From: Strigops habroptila
Lineage: Eukaryota; Chordata; Aves; Psittaciformes; Psittacidae
Length of the DNA stretch: 64,000 nucleotides
Direction: 5' to 3'
NCBI RefSeq assembly: GCF_004027225.2
Contig: NC_044288.2
Coordinates: 1,332,719-1,396,718, forward strand
Shown here: piece after piece, positions 45,851 through 64,000 of the stretch
Position numbering within the stretch: position 1 is the first letter of the stretch
Layout: each line of letters begins with the position of its first letter
Notes under the pieces: generated by a model
What the model saw: the letters and a program-made list of their open reading frames with translations, nothing else
The model's database searches: none
Told to the model about the DNA's origin: nothing
Made by a program: the position numbers and the translations under genes

Positions 45851-45903
45851 CAAAAGCATCTTCAGTAGATGGCTGCAAGCAGCCATGGCTGGGGATGCTT
45901 TTG
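45851..45903 (+). ncRNA. Strong two-helix hairpin, function unknown
   Basis: CAAAAGCATC (45851-45860) pairs perfectly with GATGCTTTTG (45894-45903). Inside a roughly symmetric internal loop (8 and 7 bases), ATGGCTGC (45869-45876) pairs perfectly with GCAGCCAT (45879-45886) around AA. It lies about 1.48 kb after the SELENON stop. The layout recalls a SECIS stem, but the UGA/GA non-Watson-Crick quartet is not present, so I do not call it one. Calling it an RNA element at all is inference. Confidence 0.3.
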
Positions 45904-47004
45904 ATGCTCTCTTGAAGCACAGTTTTGTTGGACCAAATCGCACGGGGGGGGGAGAAGCCTTTGGGTGTTTTTTGGGTGGCTTTTTTTAGTTGGTTTTTTG
46001 TGCTGGGAGGAGCTCAGGGATGAGGATAACTCACCCTGCCTCAGCCCTCCTCTCTGTTTCTGTGACTGCAGAGCCGAGGTGGGCCTCTGAGCTGAACCAG
46101 TGTAGCTTCACTAATTGCTCCAGTGAGATGAATTCCCCCCGGGCTGTTTCTCAGTATCGGCATTATAACTATGCATTAGCTCTGCACTTTTACCCACTCC
46201 AGGGGGCTGCAGCACTGACAGGCTGGGATCGGGCAGCACTTTCGGCTGCAGACAGTGCCACAGCCCCCAGGCAGCATTTGAGACCGAGCTCCTGTCCCAA
46301 TGGTGGCCTTGTCCTTTGAGAGGACTCTGGCCAAGAGGAGCGAGTGCCTCTGCCCCCCCGGCCCCGCGTCCATGTGCCCTCCTGGCTTCTACAGAGCTTC
46401 TCCTGAGGTCTTGTTGCTGCCCCTTTCCCGGCCTCTCGCTCGGGAGCTCCGGCCCTCGAAGCCGTGTCTGGCGCTTGTGCTCGGGGAAACGGAGGGTCCG
46501 TACCGTTTGTTTGCAGGAGGGGCCGGAGGGAGCAGCGGCTGCGCAGCCCGGGATGGCTCTTGTCTGTCGGGGCTCCGCAGGGCGAGGGGAGCCCGGGCGC
46601 TGCGGCGGGCCCCGGGCAGGGGCCGCTGATCCGCGCCGAGCTTCCCGTCTCTGTGTAACTCGAGCGAGTGTTCCCGGTGGTACCGGCGGAGGAGCCGCTG
46701 CCTCCGACCCTGCTGTGCTGTGTGACGCTCTGGCCTGAAACCCGCGGCGGGCCAGGGCCGATGTTTGCCAGCGAGGGGCGGCGGGCGCGGCGCGGTTCGG
46801 TGCCGGTCGGTGCTGTTACTCGTTAAACCCGTCCCACGACCTCGGCCTCCCGCAGTCCAGTCCTTGCTCCGCCGGGCGGGGGGCGTGCGGCGGGGGCGCC
46901 GGTCCCGCCCCTCACGGCGGGGCTGCTCCGCCCCGGGGCCCGGTGCATGCGCGGGCGGCGGCGGCGGCGGCGGAAGCGCGAGGGGCGGCTTCTGTTTCCG
47001 GGTG

Positions 47005-47031
47005 ATGGCGGCGGAGGGGCCGGGAGCGCAG
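47005..47031 (+). other. MTFR1L: MTFR1L upstream exon end: uORF or alternative N-terminus
   Basis: ATG at 47005 encodes MAAEGPGAQ up to donor GTACCG at 47032, in phase 0. Spliced to the acceptor near 47124 (TTGTGTGTTGCAG|TGAGCC) it meets TGA at once, making a nine-codon uORF. Spliced directly to 47927 it would give an in-frame alternative N-terminus ([17 protein letters not shown]). Both readings are inference. Confidence 0.4.
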
Positions 47032-47209
47032 GTACCGGAGGGGTCCCGGGAGGGAGCGGGGCGGGCTCCGGCCCAGGGGCGGGGAGGGGGCACGGCCCGC
47101 AGCGAGTCACTTGTGTGTTGCAGTGAGCCGCGGCGGGAGCGGGGTAAGATGAGCCCGGCCCGCAGCACCCAGCGCTGAGCCCGCCCCGCGGCCGCCGCCA
47201 GCGCCGGAG

Positions 47210-56170
<8,961 letters not shown>

Positions 56171-58390
56171 TGCTCCTGGCATTAAACTCTGCAAGCGTTA
56201 CTGCTCCCAAAATCCTTTCCACAGTAGCTGCCTTCCTAAGGATGGAGCCTTTTGCCTCTTTTATTAGTGAGAAATGGTTTCTGCACTGGACACTGACTTA
56301 GGAAAGACCCTTTGGATTTGGTGTGTTTTCCATGTATTGTTTTATTTAAGAAAAAACTTTTTAAGAAGATGGAAATTCTTTTCCAGCTGTATTTTGATGT
56401 TGATTATTGCTGAGGATCTTCTAGAGTGAAACACATGCTGCTGGATGATGTTCTTCCCACCTACAGTTTTCCTTAGGTTCACATTAAGCATTAGCTTATA
56501 ACGGCCTCGTTCCAGTATGACCAGTTACCATTTCCAGTATAAAGGAATGGCAAAGAGCCCGTTCTGTTGCTTGTTCTGAGCATGGTACAGAGCTACTGAG
56601 AATAAGCTACCCAACACTTCCAGGGCTTCAGTGTTTAGAGGTGGTTGAATGACAGCAGTAGAAGGTGTCCTCTGGGTACCTGTGTCTGCCCCATGGCAGG
56701 ATGAACCCATGGGCAGTGATCAAAGCACTCGGTCCCGCCAAAGGGCCACGAGCTGGTTTTAGGCTGCCCTGGGTATTTCCAAGTAAGTTACCCCACAGCT
56801 GCATGACAGAATGGCCTTCATTTCTTGCCAGTAATTTAATGTTTCATTACTAGTCCTTGTATTCAGATAATGTACTTTATTTAGCATTCAGAAGGTCTAT
56901 TTATTGCTAAGAACTGAGCACCCGCCACAAGAGCTGTCCCTGAGGAAGGGGACGAAGGAGCTCGGCATTGCCTGTGGCTACACTTCTCACTGACTGAAGA
57001 GCTTTCCTTCAGCTACACCTCCTCTGCAGTGTTCCTCATGGCTGTATTTAAATGATGGGGTTTTTTTTCCTTTATATAAAATCGAGCCTTAATAAGACAA
57101 TGGCTGTCCTTGATATTATTAATGCACGTGTCCAAACATGTCAGTGGTGGCATTTGTATCTTGGGCAGGCTGGGGAGTGACATTTCAGCTGCTGCGGCCC
57201 AAGCCTTGGCTGGTGGTGCTGCAGATGAGCGCACACAGATGCCAAAGCCTTTGTTAATCCACCAGCCCTCAGCCCTGGAAAAATTAACTCCTCATCCCCA
57301 CCTTAAAAGCAAAAGAAGAGGCTGGTAACGGCCTCTGGCCAGCAGGAGCAGGAGCAGCAGGTAAGACTTCATCATTTTTTTAGGGAACTGATACAGCTCC
57401 TCCCCTCTCAGATGTGGGCCAAGAGCCAGTGGATTATGTGACCCTTCTCTCTGTCCCAATATAAGGATTTGATGGGAATACACCTGCCTGTGGATAACAT
57501 GGAGCTGTAACCAAGAGTTCCTGGTTCCTAGGAGCGTGCCCTATGTGCAGGCTCCATATACAAGTGTATCAGCACCATTCACTTCTGGGCTATGACGTAA
57601 CTCCAGTTTGATCTATTGTACATTATAATTATTGTACATTGTAATTATTGTACATTAATTGTGGCCCGAGGGGAAAGTAAAGCTGTCTTTAAAAGTGCCA
57701 TTTGCAGTGGTAAAGAAGGACGTACCTGGTATTTAAAAAGAAAGATCAAAAGGTGGTTGCTGCTGCCAGGGCAGGCTGTTCTGCAGCCTGATGGTGCTCA
57801 CAGGTGGACTCTGCTGCTCATGACCCTGGGGTTTTGGAGCAGCTGGTCTAAAACAGGTACCATCTAAAGTAGCCCATCCAAAAGCAGGGGTTTATGTTGA
57901 ATATGCAGCATAGAGGACGTTCCACTGCTGTTACTGAGACTGGCAGCTGCCACGAGCAGTTAAACCAATACAGACCCATTGTATTGCCCGAGCACTCACT
58001 GCTCCCTCCAGCATCAGCCAGTGGCCATAACCCCTCCGGGGCAGCCCCACTGCACCAAGGTGCATCCCACCTGCGCCAGAGATCCCAGCCCAGCGCTGGG
58101 ACTGTTCACACTTACTCAGATGCACCGTGACAATTCCTCCTCTTTGCCACAGCTTCGAAACTCCAGCAGCCGTTTCCATGCTGTGACCCCACCGGCAGCG
58201 AGCAGTTCCAGAAGCACAAGCTGCAGTGTGTGAGCAGACACCACATCCAGGCCTGGGGCTGGCACAGCCGCTGCTGACAGGGGCAGAATGAAGCTGGGCA
58301 GGCGGCTCGCTCATACACCCACCAGGCAGCACCAGGCCTCAGCCACACGGGCTGTAACCAGGAGTCAAACAGACCATCACACGCACAGTG
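56171..58390. other. MTFR1L 3'UTR and convergent gap to AUNIP
   Basis: No gene recognised. The MTFR1L 3'UTR begins here; an ATTAAA at 56181 is only 11 bases after the stop and is unlikely to be used. A variant TATAAA at 57075 followed by T/G-rich sequence is a possible end. MTFR1L and AUNIP transcribe toward each other across this stretch. Confidence 0.55.
57616..57660 (+). repeat. 16-bp tandem repeat, about 2.8 copies
   Basis: The unit TTGTACATTATAATTA begins at 57616, 57632 (one change) and 57648 (partial). Each unit holds the TGTACA palindrome. No function assigned. Confidence 0.85.
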
Positions 58391-58405
58391 CTTCAAAGTT
58401 TTACC

Positions 58406-58411
58406 TTTATT
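58406..58411 (-). terminator. AUNIP: AUNIP poly(A) signal AATAAA
   Basis: TTTATT on the plus strand is AATAAA on the AUNIP strand, about 160 bases after its stop codon, which gives a short 3'UTR. Confidence 0.75.
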
Positions 58412-58568
58412 AAAGCATCATCTCAGCGCACAGAAGGGTCCTGCCTGACGCATGGGGCTGCTGCAGGTGCTGCCTAAGCCACACATACAGAAACAGGGAT
58501 ACACTTCCCTAACGCTGACAAACAAAACGCTTTCCCTGCAGCTTCACAACCCATTCGAAGGCAACGTG

Positions 58569-61210
58569 TCAGTGTTTAATCACTCTGCCCCCCTCCGAAT
58601 CCTGCGTGAACAGCAGCTCATAGCACAGCTCCGGCTCCTGCTCCCCCCATCCGCTCCAGCTCCATCCTGCAGCACTGCTGGAACAGCCCTTGGGGGGAGA
58701 GGGGGGCAGCTGCCTGCATGGAGATGGGACCTCCCAGTGAGCGATTACCCTGTTCCCCTCCGAGTCCTGGGTGAACAGCTCCCTGCAGGGACTGTCCCAT
58801 CCCGCCTCGGCTGAAGCAGCACCCGTGTTCTGGCTGCGCTCTCGCAGGGGCCACGCTCTACCGGGTCGCTGTGGAGACGAATGAAAGCCAGCAGCCCCGG
58901 TACTGCAGCTCATGCCACTGGGGGTTATAGTCTCAGTAAAATCAATTAAAGAATTAACACTGCTCCCTTCTCGTGGTTTCTTACTCTGCTTTGCACCAAG
59001 TCTCGGGTGGAAGACAAGACCGGCCTTTGCCTCCTCGGGGGGTTCCCGGCCCTCTGGTTTGTTTGTCCTGCTGCTGCTGGCTGAAACTGCTTCTCCAGCC
59101 AATAACTGAGCCTTGTGAGTGTGAGGGATGAGCTGGCTGCCCTCTGAACCGCAGCTGAGGCTGAAGCAGCAGCGACCCTCTCCTGCCCCACAGGAGGCCT
59201 CGCTCCTGCTGTGGGTCTCCATGTGTGAGTCTGTGAAAGGATCTTCCCGTGCATGACGCTGGGCTGTAACCAGCACCGTCCCCGCCTCGCTTCGGAAGGG
59301 TGGTTGGTGTTGGGCTGCCTCCATCTGCGGCAAAGCCAAGATCTTCACAGGGGCAGCAGCCAAAGAAATACCTTTTCCTTTACAGTCCTTATTTGGGATG
59401 AAAGGAGGCGGCCTGGAGTTTTCTTTGTCTTTTTCATCTGAAAACAAGAAGGGATCAGTTAAAACCCGAGCTGGCACACACATTCCTCAGGGTCAGTCAG
59501 TACCCACAGCACCATTCCTTGATGCTCGGCTCAGAACCACCACTCGTGTTCTCTAGACCAGGCTGGTGCTGCCACCACCTCACCGTAGGCCGCTGCGGGT
59601 GAACAGCCTCAAACACCAGAGTAGTTGGAGTCAGTCGGCTCCCCCGTGGTGGGATGCAGGAGCTCCAGTCCCTCCCCTCTGCATGCAGGCAGCTCCCTGC
59701 TGACATTCCCTTCAGAAGCAGCAGCTCAAGAGATACCAAAACAATCCCAAAACACAGAACTCCACAGTGAAATTCTGAATGCTTTTGTTGCCTGATGAAG
59801 GTATCAAGACCCTTGTTTCCTTCTGAAACCCTTCCATATAAAGCCTAATACAACTTCTCAGTAGAAGTGAGGTCATTCTCACTTCAGGACAAGCTAGAAG
59901 AACAATAAGCAAAAAAACCCACAACAATAAGAACCATTCCTACAGCCCAGGCAGGAGCGTGCAATGAGGCCAAACACACACAGTGAACGAGTAAATGCCT
60001 TTGATTGAGGGAATCCAACAAAAAGAGAGGAAAGCACCCAACACATTCAAAAGGAGCAGGAATATTCCCATTCCCCTGCGATTCCTTTATCGGTTCAGTC
60101 AGGATTAAACACTGCATCCTTTAGAAAAGGCTTTGTCCAACCCTTCATAAAAAGCTTTCCTCACTCACCTCCAGCTACAATGTTCTTCCAAGGGCACTTA
60201 ACCAACAGTTTTAACCACGCTGATGTTTAGAACAAACCTGGCATTAACATCCCACCGCAGCCAAAGCAGCGTTCCCAACTGGAGCATCCTTCACACCACC
60301 AGGAATCCAGAAGTGAACGTTTTGCCACCTGGACAGTCTGTGTCAATCCTGGGGCTGAATCAGCCTTCCCAGTGTTCCACTGAGAACTCCAGTGTTGTTG
60401 GGAGCGAAGCCTGGTGCTGGATTTAGTGCTTAGGTTGCTCTTCAGTAAGGACTGGCTGTCACTTATGCTTTAACCTAACACTGGAAAAGGTGCCTGCATT
60501 TAGATCGACCATCACAATAAAATCTTTTTGGGGAGTTCAACCCTTTAACCTTTTCTTTGCTAGAAAAAGCACTTTCCTGCCTAGTGAAGCTGCCAAACGC
60601 AAAGCAATGAGGGGTTTATGTTACAGCCCGAGACTGCTTTCCTGCCGGAGCACACGCAGGTACCTGTGCGAGTGCTGAAGAAGGAGGAGATGGTGGTTTG
60701 CTTCGTGCGCAGCTGAGAGCCCCTGGTCCGTGTCAAAGCAGCTGAGGAGTTTTTCCTTCCCAGAACACGCAGAGGTGCTTCTGAGTTGACTCTGAGGGAC
60801 TGGGTGGGTAAAGAACCAAGCGAATACGTGCTGTTAAAACCAGTCCTACTTTTCCTCCAGCGTTGCGGCACAATTCCCGCCTTTGTTAAACGCTTCAGCT
60901 CTTCCTGCGGCACCACGACAGAAGAGCCGGGGTGGGAGGGGACCCACGGGGGTCACCTCGCCCAAGCTCCAGCAGGGTCACAGCGCAGGGTGCTCAGCAC
61001 CGCGGCTGCAGCCTGTTCCCGCCGAGCTCTGCTGCCCCCACCGCGTCCTTCCCACAGCTCCGCACCCCCCGCCCCGCAGCCTCCCTCTGCCGCTCCTGCC
61101 CCGCAGCACCGCGGTGTCCGCACCTGCGCCGCGCTCCGCTTCAGCTCGGCCGTGTCCAGCCACACATCGCACGCTCCGGCCAGCGGGGCCCCGCCGCGCC
61201 CGCGCTTCAT
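58569..61210 (-). CDS. AUNIP: Aurora kinase A and ninein-interacting protein, complete (3 exons, 398 aa)
   Basis: AUNIP binds Aurora-A and ninein at centrosomes and supports spindle structure. In human cells it also binds DNA ends and helps recruit CtIP for resection. Exons in transcript order: 61210-61124, 60904-60664, 59437-58569; phases close and give 398 residues (human 357). Family marks are the N-terminal CDVWLDTAELKR block (human CGVWLDAAALKR), TISSFFSTRT in exon 2, and two C-terminal copies of FTQDSEGxRVIxH, at about residues 331-343 and 386-398, the second forming the C-terminus. The middle (about 110-320) is poorly conserved, low-complexity and serine/proline-rich, so it looks disordered. 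The start was chosen because MKRGRGG leads straight into the conserved block; an upstream in-frame ATG (61303) adds 31 unsupported residues. Long exon 3 and tail-to-tail position with MTFR1L match human order. Confidence 0.93.
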
Positions 61211-61560
61211 GCCCGGCCCCGCAGCGCGCCGCGGAGCGGGAACCGTGCGCGGGACCGCCCCCTGCTCCCGCCACCGCGCACGCTCGTGGTGGAGATCGAC
61301 CAATCAGAGCCGCGGGGCGGGATGAGCGACAGGCGGTGGCGGCGCGGGCCCGCTCCCGCGTCCGTGCCCGCTCCCGCGTCCGTGCCCGCTCCCGCGTCCG
61401 TGCCCGCTCCCGCGTCCGTGCCCGCTCCCGCGTCCGTGCCCGTGCGCGGCCCCGCTGCTGCGCCGCGGCTCAGCCCGCACCGCACCAACCCTGTGTCCGC
61501 GTCGCACCGCGCTTGTCAGCGCACACCACAGGGACAGGGCCCTGTGGGGGCCTGGGGAGC
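60930..61560 (-). promoter_or_regulatory. AUNIP: CpG island / AUNIP promoter
   Basis: A GC- and CpG-dense block covers AUNIP exon 1, its upstream region and the start of intron 1. CCAATCAG at 61300-61307 (plus-strand reading) lies about 90 bases upstream of the ATG and is a likely NF-Y site. No TATA box was seen. Confidence 0.7.
61351..61440 (+). repeat. Perfect 18-bp minisatellite, 5 copies, upstream of AUNIP
   Basis: The unit CGCTCCCGCGTCCGTGCC repeats five times with no mismatch (61351, 61369, 61387, 61405, 61423). It starts about 140 bases upstream of the AUNIP ATG and lies in its CpG island. Each unit holds three CpG sites. Because 18 is a multiple of three, open frames run through it on both strands; these are artefacts. 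Confidence 0.95.
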
Positions 61561-61762
61561 TCCGTACAACGCCCTGAGCCATAGAAAAGGGGCCTGAAAT
61601 GATAACGAACTCACGACCCTTGTTCGCGGTCTGCTCCCATGGGCTGGATCCCACCGCTGCCAACAAGCGGCCGGGTGGCATCTCCTCACCTTTCACCGTG
61701 GCACTATTCCCAGCCCACCGCTGTTAGAGGGCTGCAGCGCCAACGCTATTGCATTCCAACTG

Positions 61763-61768
61763 TTTATT
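61763..61768 (-). terminator. PAQR7: PAQR7 poly(A) signal AATAAA
   Basis: TTTATT on the plus strand reads AATAAA on the PAQR7 strand, about 235 bases after the stop. Cleavage here would end PAQR7 only about 500 bases before the AUNIP start codon. Confidence 0.65.
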
Positions 61769-62000
61769 CAGACACATGAACTAAAGCAGGTACCATCGTA
61801 AGTGCAAGCTGGAATTAATTCTGAATTAAAAACAAAGCATAAAAAGCAGCTCTTCCTTTGCTCTTACTTTCCCTCCCTACAGAGAGCACTGCTGAGTAAC
61901 ACATCACAAAGCGTTTCAGTCCTCTTCTCTAAGTCTGTGCCGGGATTTGTGCTGCAGAGCAACCGTTCAGGTGAGCTCACCCGCTTCTCCTTCAGAGCTC

Positions 62001-63041
62001 TTACTCTTCTTTGAAGTTCAGCTTGTTCTTCACCTTCTGGGCCATGTAAGCGGCTGTGACGACAGAGCAGGTCACAGTGAAGAGGCATAGGGCAGAGAAA
62101 TTATGTGCCAAATCACCCTGAAGAGTGGAATAGATCTGTCGCCTGGACTCGTAGTCCAACACCACCGCCTCGATCTGTGCCAGCGTGCAGAGTACCAGGA
62201 ACACGTGAAAGATCTGGTGGCTCTGCCCGAAGAAGTGACATTTCCCGGGGAACCACTTCTCAGGGTAAGGGTGCGAGAAAAAGAAGGCTCCGATCAGGAA
62301 GAACAGCACTTGGCACTTGTGGTAGAGAAGGGCCGGGTCATCCCACTCGGAGCGCGGCGCGGTGCAGATGCGGTGAGCCACGGGGCTGATGTCCAGCATG
62401 TAGGCCAGGCCGGAGGGCAGCTCCTGGCAGAGCCGGCTCAGGAGGCGAGCAGACTGGTGGTACCGGTACTTGGCATAGCAGGACCCAGCGCAGGACAGCC
62501 ACGCTAACAGGGCTGCTGCTGGCATGTAAAACCCCTTGACCTTCTCGTGCCAGCTTGGCTCGATGGCGTAGTAGTAGTGCACCAGAGCGCTGCCATACTG
62601 GTAAATGGCAACCCCCACATAGTCCATGAAGAAGAAGCTGTAGTGCCAGAACTCAGATTTGGCCTGCAGAAGGTGAGCGAGGCTGCTGAACATCAGGTAG
62701 GTGATTGATGCCGCGATGATGATGAAGAGAGGCTGGGCATGCAGGTCCTGCCCAAAAGCCACTCGCTGAGAGAGCTGCTGGAAGCGCAGCAGCAGGATCA
62801 GCGCTGCCACCAGGTGGGTCCAGACATTGATGGCCTCGTTGTGCTGCTGGAAGAGCGTTGAGAAGTAATAGCGCCAGGTCTGCTGCACCGGCCGGTAGCC
62901 CGTGTGGATGTAGGGCTTCCAGAAGACCTTTGGCACCTCAGAACTGCTGACAGTGGAGGGAGAGAGGGGGGTCAGCAGCTGAGGGATCTGCCGCACGTTA
63001 ATGAAGAGCCGGCTCAGCTTTTCGGTGACGACTGTTGCCAT
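62001..63041 (-). CDS. PAQR7: Membrane progestin receptor alpha, complete single coding exon (346 aa)
   Basis: PAQR7 (mPR-alpha) is a seven-transmembrane PAQR-family receptor at the cell surface for rapid, non-genomic progestin signalling, for example in oocyte maturation and sperm. The exon encodes 346 residues, the human length. PAQR motifs are intact: E69-x2-N72-x3-H76 in EAINVWTH, S119-x3-H123 in SSLAHLL, and H275-x3-H279 in SHQIFHVF; these are the family's proposed metal-site residues. Hydrophobic segments lie near 76-88, 104-122, 136-156, 172-190, 243-256, 276-296 and 312-332. PAQR-typical FWKPYIHTGYRP and LLQAKSEFWHYSFFFMDYVG are present. I chose the ATG at 63041 because MATVVTEKLSRL aligns with the family; the frame is open to an ATG at 63074, but a likely acceptor (CCCCCGTTCAG) lies between them, implying an untranslated upstream exon. 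Confidence 0.96.
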   Translation of the reverse strand: MATVVTEKLSRLFINVRQIPQLLTPLSPSTVSSSEVPKVFWKPYIHTGYRPVQQTWRYYFSTLFQQHNEAINVWTHLVAALILLLRFQQLSQRVAFGQDLHAQPLFIIIAASITYLMFSSLAHLLQAKSEFWHYSFFFMDYVGVAIYQYGSALVHYYYAIEPSWHEKVKGFYMPAAALLAWLSCAGSCYAKYRYHQSARLLSRLCQELPSGLAYMLDISPVAHRICTAPRSEWDDPALLYHKCQVLFFLIGAFFFSHPYPEKWFPGKCHFFGQSHQIFHVFLVLCTLAQIEAVVLDYESRRQIYSTLQGDLAHNFSALCLFTVTCSVVTAAYMAQKVKNKLNFKEE

Positions 63042-63049
63042 GATGCAGC

Positions 63050-64000
63050 TGAACGGGGGGTTCCTGCCACGCAAAGCGACCTTTGGGACGGGGAGAAAAG
63101 AGTTTTGCTTTGGGGTTTAATAGTGACTTTACAAAAAATAAAATCAAAACAACAAGCAGGGGCTGTTTGAACACTTTGGGGTTTTCTCCCAAAGATATGT
63201 AAAGTCATGAGTGACTGGGGAACAGCCTCATTAGAGCTGAAATAAAAGCATTACCAAAAATAGTAATAGGAAGGAGGCTGAAGGGAGATTTAAGAACCCC
63301 TGGAGTGCCCCATGCTGCACAGACGGACAGTCTGGAGGAGTACAGAGGTCGAGGACACAACTATGGGGATAACTGACAGAGTGTTTAACACACCGGGATG
63401 CACCAGTTCCTAGATTACCCTTCCCAGCAGCTTGCTAGACAACCCAAACATCCTAAACAACCTTCCTGCTCCTGCATTTCCCCCCTTGTAAACAGTTTGC
63501 AGTATCTGCCTTTACAAAGAACAAGCCACGTTCCCACAAAGCAGTGGGACAACCCGGTCTGCTTCATGAGGGGTGCATTTGAGAACATAAATATCTAATG
63601 CCAGTGACAGATCTAACTTCCGTGTTTGGAGTTTTGGCCACCTTTTTCCAGCTCCTGCTTTTCCAGGCAGCTTTGCACAAAACCAACACAGTTGGTGAGT
63701 TCATCCTGTTGCATCACCAAGATCCAGCAATGTCATCTGTGCGAGCCAGTGCTTCCATATCTACACTTCGGAAGCTGCTGCCCTTATCGAGACAAGGACC
63801 GCCTTGCTGGCTTGCTCTGCCTTTTCATGGCAACCTTCAAAACATACCGAACAGAACGTGCTTGAAATGAGATTCCACCCCCCCTCCTCTCTACCTGCTC
63901 CTGCTCAGACAGGTTCTGAAGACAAAAGCCCAACTCCCATCCAGCTCTGGTGCTGATTTACACCTCAACTCCTGGCAAGTGCAGTCATCCTGGGGACAGC
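63050..64000 (-). other. PAQR7 upstream intron/5' flank, nothing recognised
   Basis: The stretch lies upstream of the PAQR7 coding exon on its strand and probably is intron between the coding exon and an untranslated first exon outside the window. No exon, CpG island or repeat family was recognised. Confidence 0.5.

Larger units (their letters stand above)
44374..46880 (+). other. SELENON 3'UTR and intergenic region to MTFR1L
   Basis: No coding sequence was recognised. The SELENON 3'UTR must begin here and should carry a SECIS element, which I could not identify by eye. I saw no clean AATAAA or ATTAAA, so the transcript end is undetermined. The region holds a CR1 (45118-45401), a 10-bp-arm palindrome (45632-45653) and a strong two-helix hairpin (45851-45903). 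From about 46390 it becomes GC-rich toward the MTFR1L promoter. Confidence 0.6.

Noticed and set aside
46389-47168. 259-codon minus-strand frame over the MTFR1L promoter
   Set aside because: Arg/Pro/Gly/Ala-rich product of a CpG island where stop codons are rare; it overlaps the real first exons on the plus strand.
61211-61303. Longer AUNIP N-terminus starting at 61303
   Set aside because: The 31 extra residues overlap the CCAAT box and promoter; the human protein begins close to the conserved block, as does the ATG at 61210.
60883-61597. Plus-strand frames of 221-233 codons with repeated VPAPAS or RVRARS units
   Set aside because: They run antisense through AUNIP exons and the 18-bp minisatellite; the length comes from GC content and a repeat unit divisible by three.
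63042-63074. Longer PAQR7 N-terminus starting at 63074
   Set aside because: The extra 11 residues have no family support, and a good acceptor-like sequence lies between the two ATGs.

Overview
The window is nuclear DNA from a bird. Six CR1 LINE copies are its main interspersed repeats, genes have many short exons with GT-AG introns, and GC-rich CpG islands sit at gene starts. The gene order MAN1C1 - SELENON - MTFR1L - AUNIP - PAQR7 matches human 1p36.11, so this is an ordinary conserved syntenic block. I cannot name the species. No operons, phage, CRISPR arrays, tRNA or rRNA genes are visible.

Layout. 1-3389 is a MAN1C1 intron. 3390-21894 (+) holds the last ten coding exons of MAN1C1, a Golgi class I alpha-1,2-mannosidase; its earlier exons lie left of the window. 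A candidate distal poly(A) site near 24,490 would give a long 3'UTR containing a 1.9 kb decayed CR1. 24,500-29,640 is intergenic with no gene seen. 29818-44373 (+) is the complete SELENON gene (12 coding exons, 531 residues), with an in-frame selenocysteine UGA at 41301-41303 and a strong recoding hairpin just after it in the next exon. 47210-56170 (+) is MTFR1L (6 coding exons, 286 residues). AUNIP (3 exons, 398 residues) lies on the minus strand at 61210-58569, tail to tail with MTFR1L. PAQR7 (one coding exon, 346 residues) lies on the minus strand at 63041-62001, just upstream of AUNIP in the same direction.

The genes do not form a pathway. They cover N-glycan trimming (MAN1C1), ER redox and calcium handling (SELENON), mitochondrial dynamics (MTFR1L), centrosome/spindle and DNA-end resection (AUNIP) and membrane progestin reception (PAQR7). 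All splice junctions were placed by hand: reading frames close across every exon and lengths fit the known families.

I found no convincing undescribed system. The points most worth a second look are: the SELENON recoding hairpin split from its UGA by an intron; two adjacent GC-AG introns in MAN1C1; a tandem NAGNAG acceptor and a uORF closed by splicing in MTFR1L; a perfect 5 x 18 bp minisatellite upstream of AUNIP; a strong two-helix hairpin in the SELENON 3' flank; and the lack of a recognisable SECIS element by eye.
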